64,000 nucleotides of DNA. Source: an uncultured Collinsella sp. (GTDB lineage: Bacteria; Actinomycetota; Coriobacteriia; Coriobacteriales; Coriobacteriaceae). Under the pieces are notes generated by a model. The model was not told the DNA's origin and did no database searches. It saw only the letters and a program-made list of their open reading frames with translations. Location: assembly GCA_900540845.1 (NCBI GenBank), contig UQHS01000002.1, positions 1 to 64,000 of the forward strand, read 5' to 3'. The translations under genes and the position numbers were made by a program. Position 1 is the stretch's first letter, and every line of letters starts with the position of its first letter. Shown piece by piece: positions 53,272 through 61,756 of this stretch.

Positions 53272-54648
53272 ATGGCTCAAGAATTCGTTACCGTTGTCGG
53301 TGGCGGTCTTGCTGGCTGTGAGTGCGCATGCCAGCTTGCCGACCGTGGGGTTGCCGTGCGGCTCTATGAGATGAGACCCGAGGTTTCGTCCTCGGCTCAT
53401 TCGACGGAGCACCTTGCCGAGCTCGTGTGCTCGAATTCCTTAAAATCGACTCGTATCGACTCCGCGGCTGGTTTGCTCAAAGAGGAGCTGCGGAGGATGG
53501 GCTCGGTGCTTCTCGCCTGTGCCGAGAAGTCGAGCGTTCCCGCGGGCGGCGCGCTTGCTGTCGATCGCGAGGCGTTTTCCGCGGCTGTCGAGGAGGAAGT
53601 CTCCTCGCGTCCGCTTATCCAGGTCGTTCATGAGGAGGTGCGCGAGATTCCGGATGGCCCGTGCGTCATCGCCGCGGGTCCTTTGGCCTCTGCCGCCCTC
53701 GCCGACCGCGTTCTTGACCTTGTGGGTGGAGAGTCCCTCTCGTTTTTCGACGCTGCGGCCCCGATTGTCGATGCGTCGACCATCGACCAATCGATTGTTT
53801 TCTCCCAGTCGCGCTACGACGACGGTGACGGTGGCGATTACCTCAACGCCCCATTCACCAAGGACGAGTACGACGCGTTCATTTGCGAGCTTGTTGCCGC
53901 GGAGCGCGTCGTCCTCAAGGATTTCGAGCGTCGCGACTTGTTCCAGGCGTGCCAGCCTGCCGAGGAGGTCGCCCGAACCGGACGTGATGCGATTCGGTTT
54001 GGCGCCATGAAGCCCGTGGGGCTCACCGACCCCCGCACGGGTCGCCGCCCCTGGGCTGCGGTTCAGCTTCGTGCAGAGAATGCCGATAAGACGGCGTACA
54101 ATCTCGTCGGATTCCAGACGAATCTCACGTTCGGCGAGCAGAAGCGCGTGTTCCGGATGATTCCGGGGCTCAAAGATGCCGAGTTCTTCCGTTACGGGGT
54201 GATGCACAGGAACACATTCGTCGATTCCCCACATGTCCTGGATCACAGCTTCGCGGTGCCCGGCACGCAGGTTCGCCTTGCTGGGCAGATCACGGGAACC
54301 GAAGGGTATACCGAGGCCATCGCCTCTGGTCTGCTCGCGGCGCTCAACACGTTTGCCGACCTTCGCGGGATGGAGCGTGTCGAGCTTCCCCTGACTGGGG
54401 CCTTCGGCGCGCTCGTCGGCTATGCCACGAATCCCGCGACCGCCGACTACCAGCCCATGCACGTGAACTTTGGCGTTGTGCCCCCGCTGACCGATGGCAA
54501 GCGGAGGAGCAAGCGCGACCGCTATGCCGCATATTCCCAGCGTGCGCTTGCCGATCTTGAGGATTACCTGGGCTCTCGCGTCGATCTGTTTGGCGCGCGG
54601 GCGAGCGCTTGCGTTGAGGGGTGCCCCGATGCCGAACCTCTCGAGTGA
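53272..54648 (+). CDS. trmFO: Methylenetetrahydrofolate--tRNA-(uracil-5-)-methyltransferase TrmFO
   Basis: TrmFO makes the T-loop ribothymidine (m5U54) of tRNA using methylenetetrahydrofolate and FAD. The 458-residue protein has VVGGGLAGCECACQLADRG (dinucleotide-binding, residues 7-25), FSTEHLAELVCSNSLKS-like active-site segment with Cys, and the conserved GFQTNLTFGEQKRVFRMIPGL and QITGTEGYTEAIASGL. AAAAGGAG precedes the ATG at 53272. It overlaps the start of xerC by 20 nt. Confidence 0.96.
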   Translation: MAQEFVTVVGGGLAGCECACQLADRGVAVRLYEMRPEVSSSAHSTEHLAELVCSNSLKSTRIDSAAGLLKEELRRMGSVLLACAEKSSVPAGGALAVDREAFSAAVEEEVSSRPLIQVVHEEVREIPDGPCVIAAGPLASAALADRVLDLVGGESLSFFDAAAPIVDASTIDQSIVFSQSRYDDGDGGDYLNAPFTKDEYDAFICELVAAERVVLKDFERRDLFQACQPAEEVARTGRDAIRFGAMKPVGLTDPRTGRRPWAAVQLRAENADKTAYNLVGFQTNLTFGEQKRVFRMIPGLKDAEFFRYGVMHRNTFVDSPHVLDHSFAVPGTQVRLAGQITGTEGYTEAIASGLLAALNTFADLRGMERVELPLTGAFGALVGYATNPATADYQPMHVNFGVVPPLTDGKRRSKRDRYAAYSQRALADLEDYLGSRVDLFGARASACVEGCPDAEPLE

Positions 54649-55576
54649 GTTTGCTCTTGATGGGGGTTATGGACTGGGGGAGGCCATTGACGACTACTTG
54701 GCCCACATCGCCCGGTTCGAGGGGTTCTCGCCCGAGACGGTCCGAGCCTATGGAGCTCATCTTGAGTCGTATCTGTCGTGGGTAGATGCGGAAGGGGCCG
54801 ATGGTCTTCATCCGACTGCACGGGACGTGCGCTCGTATCTCGCGGGCTTGCGCGATCGCGGGTGCGCCCCTCGCACGGTCTCCGCGCACCTGTCGGCCTT
54901 GAAGTCGCTGTATCGGTGGATGAGCCTGCAGGGCATCGCGCCCTCAGAGGTCGTCACGGCGTGCGCCGCCCCCAAGCTCGATCGCCCGCTTCCCCATGTG
55001 CTGACCATGTCACAGGTGGACGATCTCCTGTCCGCTCCTGATACCGAGACCCCAGAAGGGCTGCGCGACGCGGTGATGCTCGAGCTGTTTCTTGCGACGG
55101 GGGCTCGCATTTCGGAGTTGGCCCGTCTTGACGTGGCGGATATCGATATCGCACAAGGTGAGGTTCACCTGTTCGGCAAGGGATCGAAGGAGCGCATCGT
55201 CCCGATATACCCGCGGGCCGTGGTGCTTGTTCGGCGGTACCTCGCGTCGTCGCGCCCGGTGCTTCTCGCTCGTCTCAAGGCATCCTGTGCGCGCCCCGTG
55301 GGAGCCCTGTTCATTTCCAGCACGGGCCGCCCCATGAACGATGCGGCGCTGAGGTACCGATTCGACGTGTTGAAGCGCTCGGCGGGCATCCCTTCCGACA
55401 TCACGCCGCACGCTATGCGTCACACGTTTGCGAGCGAGTTACTGGGTGGGGGAGCGGACCTCAGAAGCGTGCAGGAGCTTCTTGGCCATGCGAGCCTCTC
55501 CACGACTCAGGTGTACACGCACCTCACGCCCGAGCGTTTGAAGTCGGCTGTCGTCCAGGCGCATCCGCGCGCTTGA
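54629..55576 (+). CDS. xerC: Site-specific tyrosine recombinase XerC
   Basis: XerC-type recombinases resolve chromosome dimers at dif. The 315-residue protein has the SAM-like N-domain (residues 20-110) and the catalytic domain with RISELARLD (Arg), GSKERIVPI, HAMRHTFASELL (HxxR) and LGHASLSTTQVYTH (His and nucleophile Tyr). The 4 to 5 essential residues are present. GAGGGG lies 8 nt before the ATG at 54629. Whether it is XerC or XerD cannot be read from this gene alone; I give XerC from the trmFO-xerC gene order. Confidence 0.85.
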   Translation: MPNLSSEFALDGGYGLGEAIDDYLAHIARFEGFSPETVRAYGAHLESYLSWVDAEGADGLHPTARDVRSYLAGLRDRGCAPRTVSAHLSALKSLYRWMSLQGIAPSEVVTACAAPKLDRPLPHVLTMSQVDDLLSAPDTETPEGLRDAVMLELFLATGARISELARLDVADIDIAQGEVHLFGKGSKERIVPIYPRAVVLVRRYLASSRPVLLARLKASCARPVGALFISSTGRPMNDAALRYRFDVLKRSAGIPSDITPHAMRHTFASELLGGGADLRSVQELLGHASLSTTQVYTHLTPERLKSAVVQAHPRA

Positions 55577-55600
55577 CGCTCGCGGTAAGTTTGTGAAGCC

Positions 55601-55629
55601 TTGTCCTTTGGCTCACATGCTGGTACTAT
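55601..55629 (+). promoter_or_regulatory. Promoter of rpsB-tsf
   Basis: TTGTCC (55601-55606) and TACTAT (55624-55629) are separated by exactly 17 nt. The start is expected near 55636, giving a leader of about 130 nt. Confidence 0.65.
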
Positions 55630-55765
55630 TCATCAGGTTGCGAAAACGCAACATTCCATCTCACACGCACGGCTACACGCCGATCGCGGTGCTCGGGCTA
55701 AGGTAGCACAGGCTCGAGTGGTCGGAGTGGTCGACACCGTGCGAAAGAAAAACCGGGAGGTAAAC
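55630..55765 (+). promoter_or_regulatory. Structured leader of rpsB
   Basis: The 136-nt leader starts with a perfect 6-bp hairpin and an AAAA loop (55637-55642 with 55647-55652), right at the predicted 5' end. Further GC-rich self-complementary stretches follow up to the GGGAGG ribosome site. Long structured leaders often allow autoregulation by ribosomal proteins, so S2 feedback is a reasonable guess. Confidence 0.4.
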
Positions 55766-56512
55766 ATGGCTACCAAGATCAACATCCGTACCCTGCTCGA
55801 GGCTGGCTGCCACTTCGGTCACCAGACCCGTCGTTGGAACCCCAAGATGAAGCCGTTCATCTTCGGTGAGCGCAACAACATCTACATCCTCGACCTCAAG
55901 CAGACCATCGTCGAGGCCGACAAGGCTTACACCTTCCTCAAGGAGACTGCTGCCAAGGGTGGCAAGGTCCTCTTCGTCGGCACCAAGAAGCAGGCTCAGG
56001 AGGCCGTCAAGGCCGCTGCTGAGCGCGCCAACATGCCCTACATCAACCAGCGTTGGCTCGGCGGTATGCTCACCAACTTCGTGACCATCCGCTCCCGCAT
56101 CAACCGCCTCGAGGAGCTCGAGGGCATGGTCGCCGATGGCTCCATGGCCCTGCGCGGCAAGAAGGAGCAGGCCGTCCTCGGCAAGGAGCTCGCTAAGCTC
56201 CAGGCCAACCTCGGTGGCGCCCGTGAGCTCAAGAGCACCCCTGCCGCCCTCTTCGTCATCGACACCAAGCGCGAGGAGAACGCCATCAAGGAGGCCAAGC
56301 GCCTCGGCATTCCGGTGGTCGCCCTCATCGACACCAACTCCGATCCCGACGTTGTCGACTACGGCATCCCCTGCAACGATGACGCCATCTCCGCTATCCA
56401 GCTCATGAGCGAGCTCTTCGCCGACGCTTGCCTCGCTGGTTCTGGCAAGGAGCAGATCTCTGAGGCCGAGATGGCTGCCGAGGCTCCTGCTGCTGAGGCC
56501 GTCGCCGAGTAA
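55766..56512 (+). CDS. rpsB: 30S ribosomal protein S2
   Basis: The 248-residue S2 begins MATKINIRTLLEAGCHFGHQTRRW and has NIYILDLKQT, QRWLGGMLTNF and a C-terminal Ala/Glu-rich tail. GGGAGG precedes the ATG at 55766. It is followed by tsf after 47 nt, then a terminator. The rpsB-tsf pair is conserved in nearly all bacteria. Confidence 0.97.
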   Translation: MATKINIRTLLEAGCHFGHQTRRWNPKMKPFIFGERNNIYILDLKQTIVEADKAYTFLKETAAKGGKVLFVGTKKQAQEAVKAAAERANMPYINQRWLGGMLTNFVTIRSRINRLEELEGMVADGSMALRGKKEQAVLGKELAKLQANLGGARELKSTPAALFVIDTKREENAIKEAKRLGIPVVALIDTNSDPDVVDYGIPCNDDAISAIQLMSELFADACLAGSGKEQISEAEMAAEAPAAEAVAE

Positions 56513-56559
56513 CTTTCGCTCTTTATCGCATACGTTAGTTCCCTTTGAAAGGAATGAAC

Positions 56560-57429
56560 ATGGCTCAGATCACCGCCGCTATGGTCAAGCAGCTTCGCGA
56601 GATGACCGACTCCCCGATGATGGAGTGCAAGAAGGCCCTCGTCGAGGCCGACGGCGACATGGACGCCGCTGTTGACATCCTCCGCAAGAACGGTCTTGCC
56701 GCTGCCGCCAAGAAGGCCGGTCGCGACACCAACGAGGGCGCCGTCGCCGCCTACATCTCCGAGGACGGCACCGCCGGTGCTCTCGCCGAGATCGCTTGCG
56801 AGACCGACTTCGTCGCCTCCAACCCGAAGTTCACCGGCTTTGCCGCCGACGTCGCCAAGGTTGTCTGCGACAACGAGCCTGCCGACGTTGAGGCCCTTCT
56901 CGCTTGCGAGATGAACGGCGAGACCGTCGAGTCCACCCTCACCGAGATGATTCACGTCATCGGTGAGAACATGAAGGTCTCCCGCACCACCGTGCGCAAG
57001 CCCGCTGCTGGTGGCGTTGCCTCCTACATCCACATGGGTGGCAAGATCGGCGTTCTCGTCGAGTTCTCCTTCGACAAGCCCGAGACCGCCACTGCCGACG
57101 CCTTCAAGACCTTCGCTCACGATGTCGCGATGCAGGTCGCCGCGACCGCTCCCATCGCCGCCGTGCGTGAGGACGTGGCTCAGGACGTCATCGATCACGA
57201 GGTCGAGATCTACAAGGCCCAGGCTGCCGAGTCCGGCAAGCCCGAGGCTATCCAGGAGAAGATGGCCGTCGGCCGCCTCGAGAAGTTCTTCAAGGGCATC
57301 GTCCTGAACGAGCAGGAGTTCATCAAGGATTCCAGCATGACCATCAAGGCCTACGCCGAGAAGGTCTCCAAGGAGCTCGGCGACACCGTCAAGGTCGTCG
57401 CTTTCGACCGTCTGGTTTGCGGCGAGTAG
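56560..57429 (+). CDS. tsf: Elongation factor Ts
   Basis: EF-Ts recycles EF-Tu by GDP exchange. The 289-residue protein has the N-terminal UBA-like module ITAAMVKQLREMTDSPMMECKKAL, the TDFVAS core (CETDFVASN near residue 80), and the dimerisation region. GAAAGGA precedes the ATG at 56560. An intrinsic terminator lies 21 nt past the stop. Confidence 0.97.
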   Translation: MAQITAAMVKQLREMTDSPMMECKKALVEADGDMDAAVDILRKNGLAAAAKKAGRDTNEGAVAAYISEDGTAGALAEIACETDFVASNPKFTGFAADVAKVVCDNEPADVEALLACEMNGETVESTLTEMIHVIGENMKVSRTTVRKPAAGGVASYIHMGGKIGVLVEFSFDKPETATADAFKTFAHDVAMQVAATAPIAAVREDVAQDVIDHEVEIYKAQAAESGKPEAIQEKMAVGRLEKFFKGIVLNEQEFIKDSSMTIKAYAEKVSKELGDTVKVVAFDRLVCGE

Positions 57430-57450
57430 TTTTGCCTTGAGCACGTAATG

Positions 57451-57486
57451 GCAGGTCGTGGGTGCATTCCCGCGACCTGCTTTTTC
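57451..57486 (+). terminator. Intrinsic terminator of rpsB-tsf
   Basis: A 12-bp stem with one G-T pair (57451-57462 with 57469-57480) and a 6-nt loop is followed by five T. It lies just past tsf. Confidence 0.9.
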
Positions 57487-57524
57487 ATGTATCGGCTACT
57501 TAGCCATACCATATTCCTAAACCC

Positions 57525-57533
57525 TGATAGAAT
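57525..57533 (+). promoter_or_regulatory. Extended -10 promoter of pyrH
   Basis: TGA-TAGAAT is an extended -10 with no clear -35. It would start transcription near 57540, shortly before the pyrH ribosome site, which supports the TTG start at 57563. Confidence 0.5.
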
Positions 57534-57562
57534 GGGTGAAAATGCGTATGAAGGAGGCTCCC

Positions 57563-58285
57563 TTGTCTGACTACCAGTACAAGCGCGTTCTACTCAAGAT
57601 TTCCGGGGAGGCGCTCATGGGTAGCGCCGAGTTCGGCATCGATCCCGCCGTGGTTAAGCGCATGGCTTCCCAGGTGAAGCAGCTTCACGATGAGGGTATC
57701 GAGGTTGGCGTCGTCGTCGGCGGCGGCAACATCTTCCGCGGTGTCGCGGGCTCTGCCGAAGGCATGGAGCGTGCGCAGGCCGACTACATGGGTATGCTTG
57801 CAACCGTCATGAACGCCCTCGCCCTGCAGGACGCCATCGAGCGCATCGATTGCCCCTGCCGCGTGATGAGCGGTATCCAGATGAACGAGGTCTGCGAGCC
57901 CTATATCCGCCGTCGCGCCATGCGCGGTCTTGAGAAGGGCGATGTCGTCATCTTCGCAGCTGGTTCGGGCAACCCCTACTTCACGACGGATACCGCCGCC
58001 GCGCTGCGCGCCTGCGAAATCGGCGCAGACTGCCTCCTCAAGGCCACCAAGGTCGATGGCGTCTACGACATGGACCCGGTCAAGAACGAGGACGCGGTTC
58101 GTTTCGACAGCATCAGCTACCATGAGGTGCTCGTTCGTGGCTTGCAGGTCATGGATTCCACCGCAACGGCCCTGTGCCAAGACAACCATATGCCCATCAT
58201 CGTTCTCAATATTGATGGTGACGATAACATCAAGCGCGCGCTTGCCGGCGAGCCTGTTGGCACCGTCGTTATGGAAGAGGAGTAA
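57563..58285 (+). CDS. pyrH: UMP kinase
   Basis: PyrH phosphorylates UMP to UDP. The 240-residue protein has KISGEALMG near residue 15, [24 protein letters not shown] and the C-terminal substrate-binding [13 protein letters not shown]. The TTG at 57563 is chosen because AAGGAGG lies 5 nt upstream and the promoter is too close to earlier ATGs (57542, 57548). It opens the pyrH-frr-uppS-cdsA-dxr group. frr begins 3 nt after its stop. Confidence 0.95.
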   Translation: MSDYQYKRVLLKISGEALMGSAEFGIDPAVVKRMASQVKQLHDEGIEVGVVVGGGNIFRGVAGSAEGMERAQADYMGMLATVMNALALQDAIERIDCPCRVMSGIQMNEVCEPYIRRRAMRGLEKGDVVIFAAGSGNPYFTTDTAAALRACEIGADCLLKATKVDGVYDMDPVKNEDAVRFDSISYHEVLVRGLQVMDSTATALCQDNHMPIIVLNIDGDDNIKRALAGEPVGTVVMEEE

Positions 58286-58288
58286 GAC

Positions 58289-58822
58289 ATGTCTGAGATT
58301 CGCGACAACATGGACAAGACCCTTGAGAGCCTCAAGCACAACTTCGCCAAGGTTCGCACGGGCCGCGCAAATGCCAACGTCCTGGCCGACATCACGGTTG
58401 ACTACTACGGCGTGGCAACCCCCATCACGCAGGTTGCCGCTGTCAAGACCCCCGAGGCTCACCTCCTCGTCATCGAGCCCTGGGACAAGGCCCTCGTCAA
58501 TGCCATCATGAAGGCTGTTTCCGCTTCCGATCTTGGCATCACGCCCAACTCCGATGGCGTCGTCATCCGCCTTCCGTTCCCGGCGCCCACCGAGGAGCGT
58601 CGTCGCGAGCTCGTCAAGGAGTGCCGCGAGCTGGCTGAGCACGCCAAGATCGCCATCCGCAACGTGCGCCGCGATGCCAACAACAAGCTCGAGCGCGATG
58701 AGGAGCTCACCGAGGATGACGTCCGTCGCGAGCAGGGCAAGGTTCAGAAGGCGACTGACGAGTACGTCGCGCGTGTCGACGAGATGCTGAAGGCAAAAGA
58801 AGCAGAGGTCATGGAGATCTAA
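58289..58822 (+). CDS. frr: Ribosome recycling factor
   Basis: RRF dissociates ribosomes after termination together with EF-G. The 177-residue protein shows RTGRANANVLADITVDYYG near the start and a long helical bundle ending EAEVMEI. GGAG lies 8 nt before the ATG at 58289. The order pyrH-frr-uppS is classical. uppS starts 2 nt after the stop. Confidence 0.97.
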   Translation: MSEIRDNMDKTLESLKHNFAKVRTGRANANVLADITVDYYGVATPITQVAAVKTPEAHLLVIEPWDKALVNAIMKAVSASDLGITPNSDGVVIRLPFPAPTEERRRELVKECRELAEHAKIAIRNVRRDANNKLERDEELTEDDVRREQGKVQKATDEYVARVDEMLKAKEAEVMEI

Positions 58823-58824
58823 GG

Positions 58825-59610
58825 ATGCAGCACGACATCGATAAGTTCAACGAGTACTTCGCTGAGCATCCCGCTGACATTTCCATTTCTGATATTGATA
58901 TGGCGCGTATCCCGCGCCATATCTCTTGCATTATGGATGGCAACGGTCGCTGGGCGACGGCTCGTGGCATGGGGCGCGGTGAAGGCCATAAGGCGGGCAT
59001 CGGCTCGCTTCGAGAGATCATCACCGCCTGCGTTCGTATGGGCGTTGACGTCCTGAGCGCGTATGCGTTCTCCACTGAGAATTGGAATCGCCCGACAAGT
59101 GAGGTCAATCTCCTCATGCATCTGTTCGCCAAGACCTTCATCGACGAGCTTCCGCTTCTCAAGCGGGAGAACGTTCGCGTTGTCTTTCTCGGCGACATCT
59201 CCGCCTTGCCCAAGAAGACCCGCGATGTCTTCGAGCAGGGCCTCGCCGAGACAAAAGATCATACCGGCATGACGCTCGCCTTGGCCGTGAACTACGGAGC
59301 CCGCGCCGAGTTGACGCGCGCCGCCCGTCTCATCGCCCAGTCGGTTGCTTCCGACGAGCTCTCAATTGAGCAAATCGATGAAGATGTCGTCTCCAGCTGC
59401 CTGTATACCGCGGGCCTGCCCGACCCCGAGCTGGTCATCCGCACCTCCGGTGAGATGCGGGTCTCGAATTATCTGCTTTGGCAGATCGCCTATTCCGAGT
59501 TTTATATCACCGATACGTATTGGCCCGATTTCGATCGCTGGGGCCTGGTGCGCGCCATCGCCGCATACCAGGGTCGCGATCGCCGCTTCGGCGGCCTCAC
59601 GAGCGCGTAG
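58825..59610 (+). CDS. uppS: Isoprenyl transferase (undecaprenyl diphosphate synthase type)
   Basis: UppS makes the C55 lipid carrier for cell wall synthesis. The 261-residue protein has the signature IMDGNGRWA (near residue 37, with the catalytic Asp), AFSTENWNRP and DPELVIRTSGEMRVSNYLLWQ. The N-terminal 25 residues are an extension. It starts with an ATG right after frr. With dxr and ispG nearby, the window holds three steps linked to isoprenoids. Confidence 0.95.
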   Translation: MQHDIDKFNEYFAEHPADISISDIDMARIPRHISCIMDGNGRWATARGMGRGEGHKAGIGSLREIITACVRMGVDVLSAYAFSTENWNRPTSEVNLLMHLFAKTFIDELPLLKRENVRVVFLGDISALPKKTRDVFEQGLAETKDHTGMTLALAVNYGARAELTRAARLIAQSVASDELSIEQIDEDVVSSCLYTAGLPDPELVIRTSGEMRVSNYLLWQIAYSEFYITDTYWPDFDRWGLVRAIAAYQGRDRRFGGLTSA

Positions 59611-59642
59611 GGCTCGTTGTACTCCCTAAGGAGTGATGTTCG

Positions 59643-60503
59643 TTGGATCCCAAGGATACTTCGTCTGTTCAGTCGGCTCGTCCGAGTGAATCCGGTCGCT
59701 TGCATGCCTTTGTGGTTCGCGCCGGCGCCGGCATCGTGTATGCTGCGATTTTCATCGGCTCGCTGATTTGCGGGGTTGTCCCCACGGCGATTTTCACCTC
59801 CGTGATGTCGTGGCTGTGCTGCTATGAGTTCTTCCGCATGGTGCGCATCGACGGTAAGGTCCCCAATGAGTTCGTCGGCCTTACCGCCGCCGTGCTGTTC
59901 CCCCTGTCTGTGCTGGTCGACCCCGTTTGGCTCACGGTCATTAACTTCTTGTTGGTGCTGTCGCTCGGGCTGTGGTATGTCCAAAACCCGCGCACGCGCA
60001 TGGCAGACGTTGCCGTATCGGTATTTGGGCCCATCTACACGGGCTACATGCTTTCCGCTATCGTGCTTCTCCGCGAGGCTATGCCCGGTTGGGAGGGCGC
60101 CCTGCTGTCCGTGGGCGTTTGCGCCTCTCTGTGGCTTTCCGATTCGTTCGCCTACATGGTGGGCAGCCGCTTCGGCAAGCACAAGATGGTTCCCAAGATC
60201 TCGCCTAAAAAGAGCTGGGAGGGCTTCTTCGGCGGCATCGCCGGCTCTGTCGTCATCTGGGTCATCCTGTGGGCGACGCACCTGTATAAGCTCAACATTT
60301 GGTTCGCCATCGCGTGCGGTGTCGCCGTTTCCATCATGGGTGTGTTCGGCGACCTCATCGAGAGCCGCATCAAGCGCGGGGTCGGCGTCAAGGATTCGGG
60401 CAATCTGATCCCCGGTCACGGCGGTATGCTCGACCGTTCCGACTCCCTCATCATCGGTGTCATCACCGCGTATCTCATGCTGCATCTTGGTGGTGTGTTG
60501 TAA
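59643..60503 (+). CDS. cdsA: Phosphatidate cytidylyltransferase
   Basis: CdsA makes CDP-diacylglycerol for phospholipids. The 286-residue protein has about eight hydrophobic segments and the family motif near the C-terminus, GDLIESRIKRGVGVKDSGNLIPGHGGMLDR, of which the core is KDSGNLIPGHGGMLDR. Also seen is KISPKKSWEGFFGG. The TTG at 59643 has AAGGAG about 10 nt upstream; no ATG is near. dxr begins directly after the stop. Confidence 0.94.
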   Translation: MDPKDTSSVQSARPSESGRLHAFVVRAGAGIVYAAIFIGSLICGVVPTAIFTSVMSWLCCYEFFRMVRIDGKVPNEFVGLTAAVLFPLSVLVDPVWLTVINFLLVLSLGLWYVQNPRTRMADVAVSVFGPIYTGYMLSAIVLLREAMPGWEGALLSVGVCASLWLSDSFAYMVGSRFGKHKMVPKISPKKSWEGFFGGIAGSVVIWVILWATHLYKLNIWFAIACGVAVSIMGVFGDLIESRIKRGVGVKDSGNLIPGHGGMLDRSDSLIIGVITAYLMLHLGGVL

Positions 60504-61679
60504 ATGGGTTCGACTGAGCTTGCCCGCCGCATCCGCGTCGCGATTCTCGGATGCACCGGGTCTATCGGGTCTCAAGCGCTCGATGTGTGCCGTCAGCATG
60601 CCGACAAACTCGAGGTGGTGGCCCTTTCGGCCCATAGCCGCACGAACGAGCTCGTTGCCGCAGCGCGCGAGTTTGGCGTGAAGCATGTGGGCGTCACGGA
60701 TGTCGCTCACGCGGGCGACGCCGTGCTGTCCGAGCTTCCCGAAGACTGCGATGTGCTCTTTGGCCCCGAAGCCGCCGTCGAGTTGGCGCAGATTGCCGAC
60801 GTCGACACCGTCCTGGTTTCCATCGTCGGCGCCGCCGGCCTCAAAGCGAGCCATGCCGTTCTCATGTCCGGCAAGCGTCTCGCGCTGGCAAACAAGGAGT
60901 CCCTGGTTGTTGGTGGCGACCTGCTCATGCCGCTCGCCGCACCGGGGCAAATGCTTCCCGTCGATTCTGAGCACGGAGCGATCTTCCAGTGCCTGATGGG
61001 GGAGGACCCGCGCGAGGCTCACTGCATCTGGCTCACCTGCTCTGGAGGCCCGTTTTATGGACGCTCAGCGCAGGAGTTGGAGCGCGTGACGCATCATGAC
61101 GCCCTTGCGCACCCCACGTGGAACATGGGCGCCAAGATCACCATCGATTCCGCCACGTTGATGAACAAGGGTCTCGAGCGCATCGAGGCCATGCATCTGT
61201 TTGGAATGGATATGGACCGCATCAAGGTGCTCATCCAGCGTGAATCCAAGATTCATTCCATGGTCGAGTTCGTCGACGGATCGGTCATCGCCCATCTTGG
61301 GGCCTCTGATATGCGGATCCCCATTCAGTACGCCTTTTCGTACCCGCAGCGTTGGGACACTCCGGCGCCGCGCATCGATTTCCGCGATCTGGCTCAGCTG
61401 ACGTTTGGCGCTCCTGATATGGAGGCGTTTAGGTGCCTCAAGTTGGCCGAGATCGCCGGCGTCCAGGGCGGGACCATGCCCTGTGTCTTGAATGCCGCAA
61501 ACGAGGTTGCGGTCGACGCGTTTCTTCACGATGCATGCGGCTTCAACGATATCGCGCGCATCGTCGAGCGCTGCATGGATTCCCATGGCCGCCAGGATGT
61601 CGAGAGTCTCGATCAGCTCGACGAGATCGACGCGTGGGCTCGCCGCGAGGCACGCTCCGCATTGAGCTCGCTCTCATAG
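60504..61679 (+). CDS. dxr: 1-deoxy-D-xylulose 5-phosphate reductoisomerase
   Basis: DXR performs the first committed step of the MEP pathway. The 391-residue protein has GCTGSIGSQALDVCRQ (NADPH site, residues 15-30), ANKESLVVGG, the metal site DSEHGAIFQCL and NMGAKITIDSATLMNKGLE. Length and motifs are normal. A hairpin terminator stands between dxr and rseP. With ispG at the right edge, two MEP enzymes are in the operon. Confidence 0.97.
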   Translation: MGSTELARRIRVAILGCTGSIGSQALDVCRQHADKLEVVALSAHSRTNELVAAAREFGVKHVGVTDVAHAGDAVLSELPEDCDVLFGPEAAVELAQIADVDTVLVSIVGAAGLKASHAVLMSGKRLALANKESLVVGGDLLMPLAAPGQMLPVDSEHGAIFQCLMGEDPREAHCIWLTCSGGPFYGRSAQELERVTHHDALAHPTWNMGAKITIDSATLMNKGLERIEAMHLFGMDMDRIKVLIQRESKIHSMVEFVDGSVIAHLGASDMRIPIQYAFSYPQRWDTPAPRIDFRDLAQLTFGAPDMEAFRCLKLAEIAGVQGGTMPCVLNAANEVAVDAFLHDACGFNDIARIVERCMDSHGRQDVESLDQLDEIDAWARREARSALSSLS

Positions 61680-61716
61680 CATCGACACTACTACATTGGG
61701 TATCATGGCTTCGATT

Positions 61717-61741
61717 GGCCGCGCTCCCGCGCGGCCTTTTG
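61717..61741 (+). terminator. Terminator-like hairpin between dxr and rseP
   Basis: A perfect 8-bp GC stem with a TCCC loop (61717-61724 with 61729-61736) is followed by TTTT. The T-run is short, so some read-through to rseP and ispG is likely. Confidence 0.6.
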
Positions 61742-61756
61742 ATAGGTTGAGGTGAT

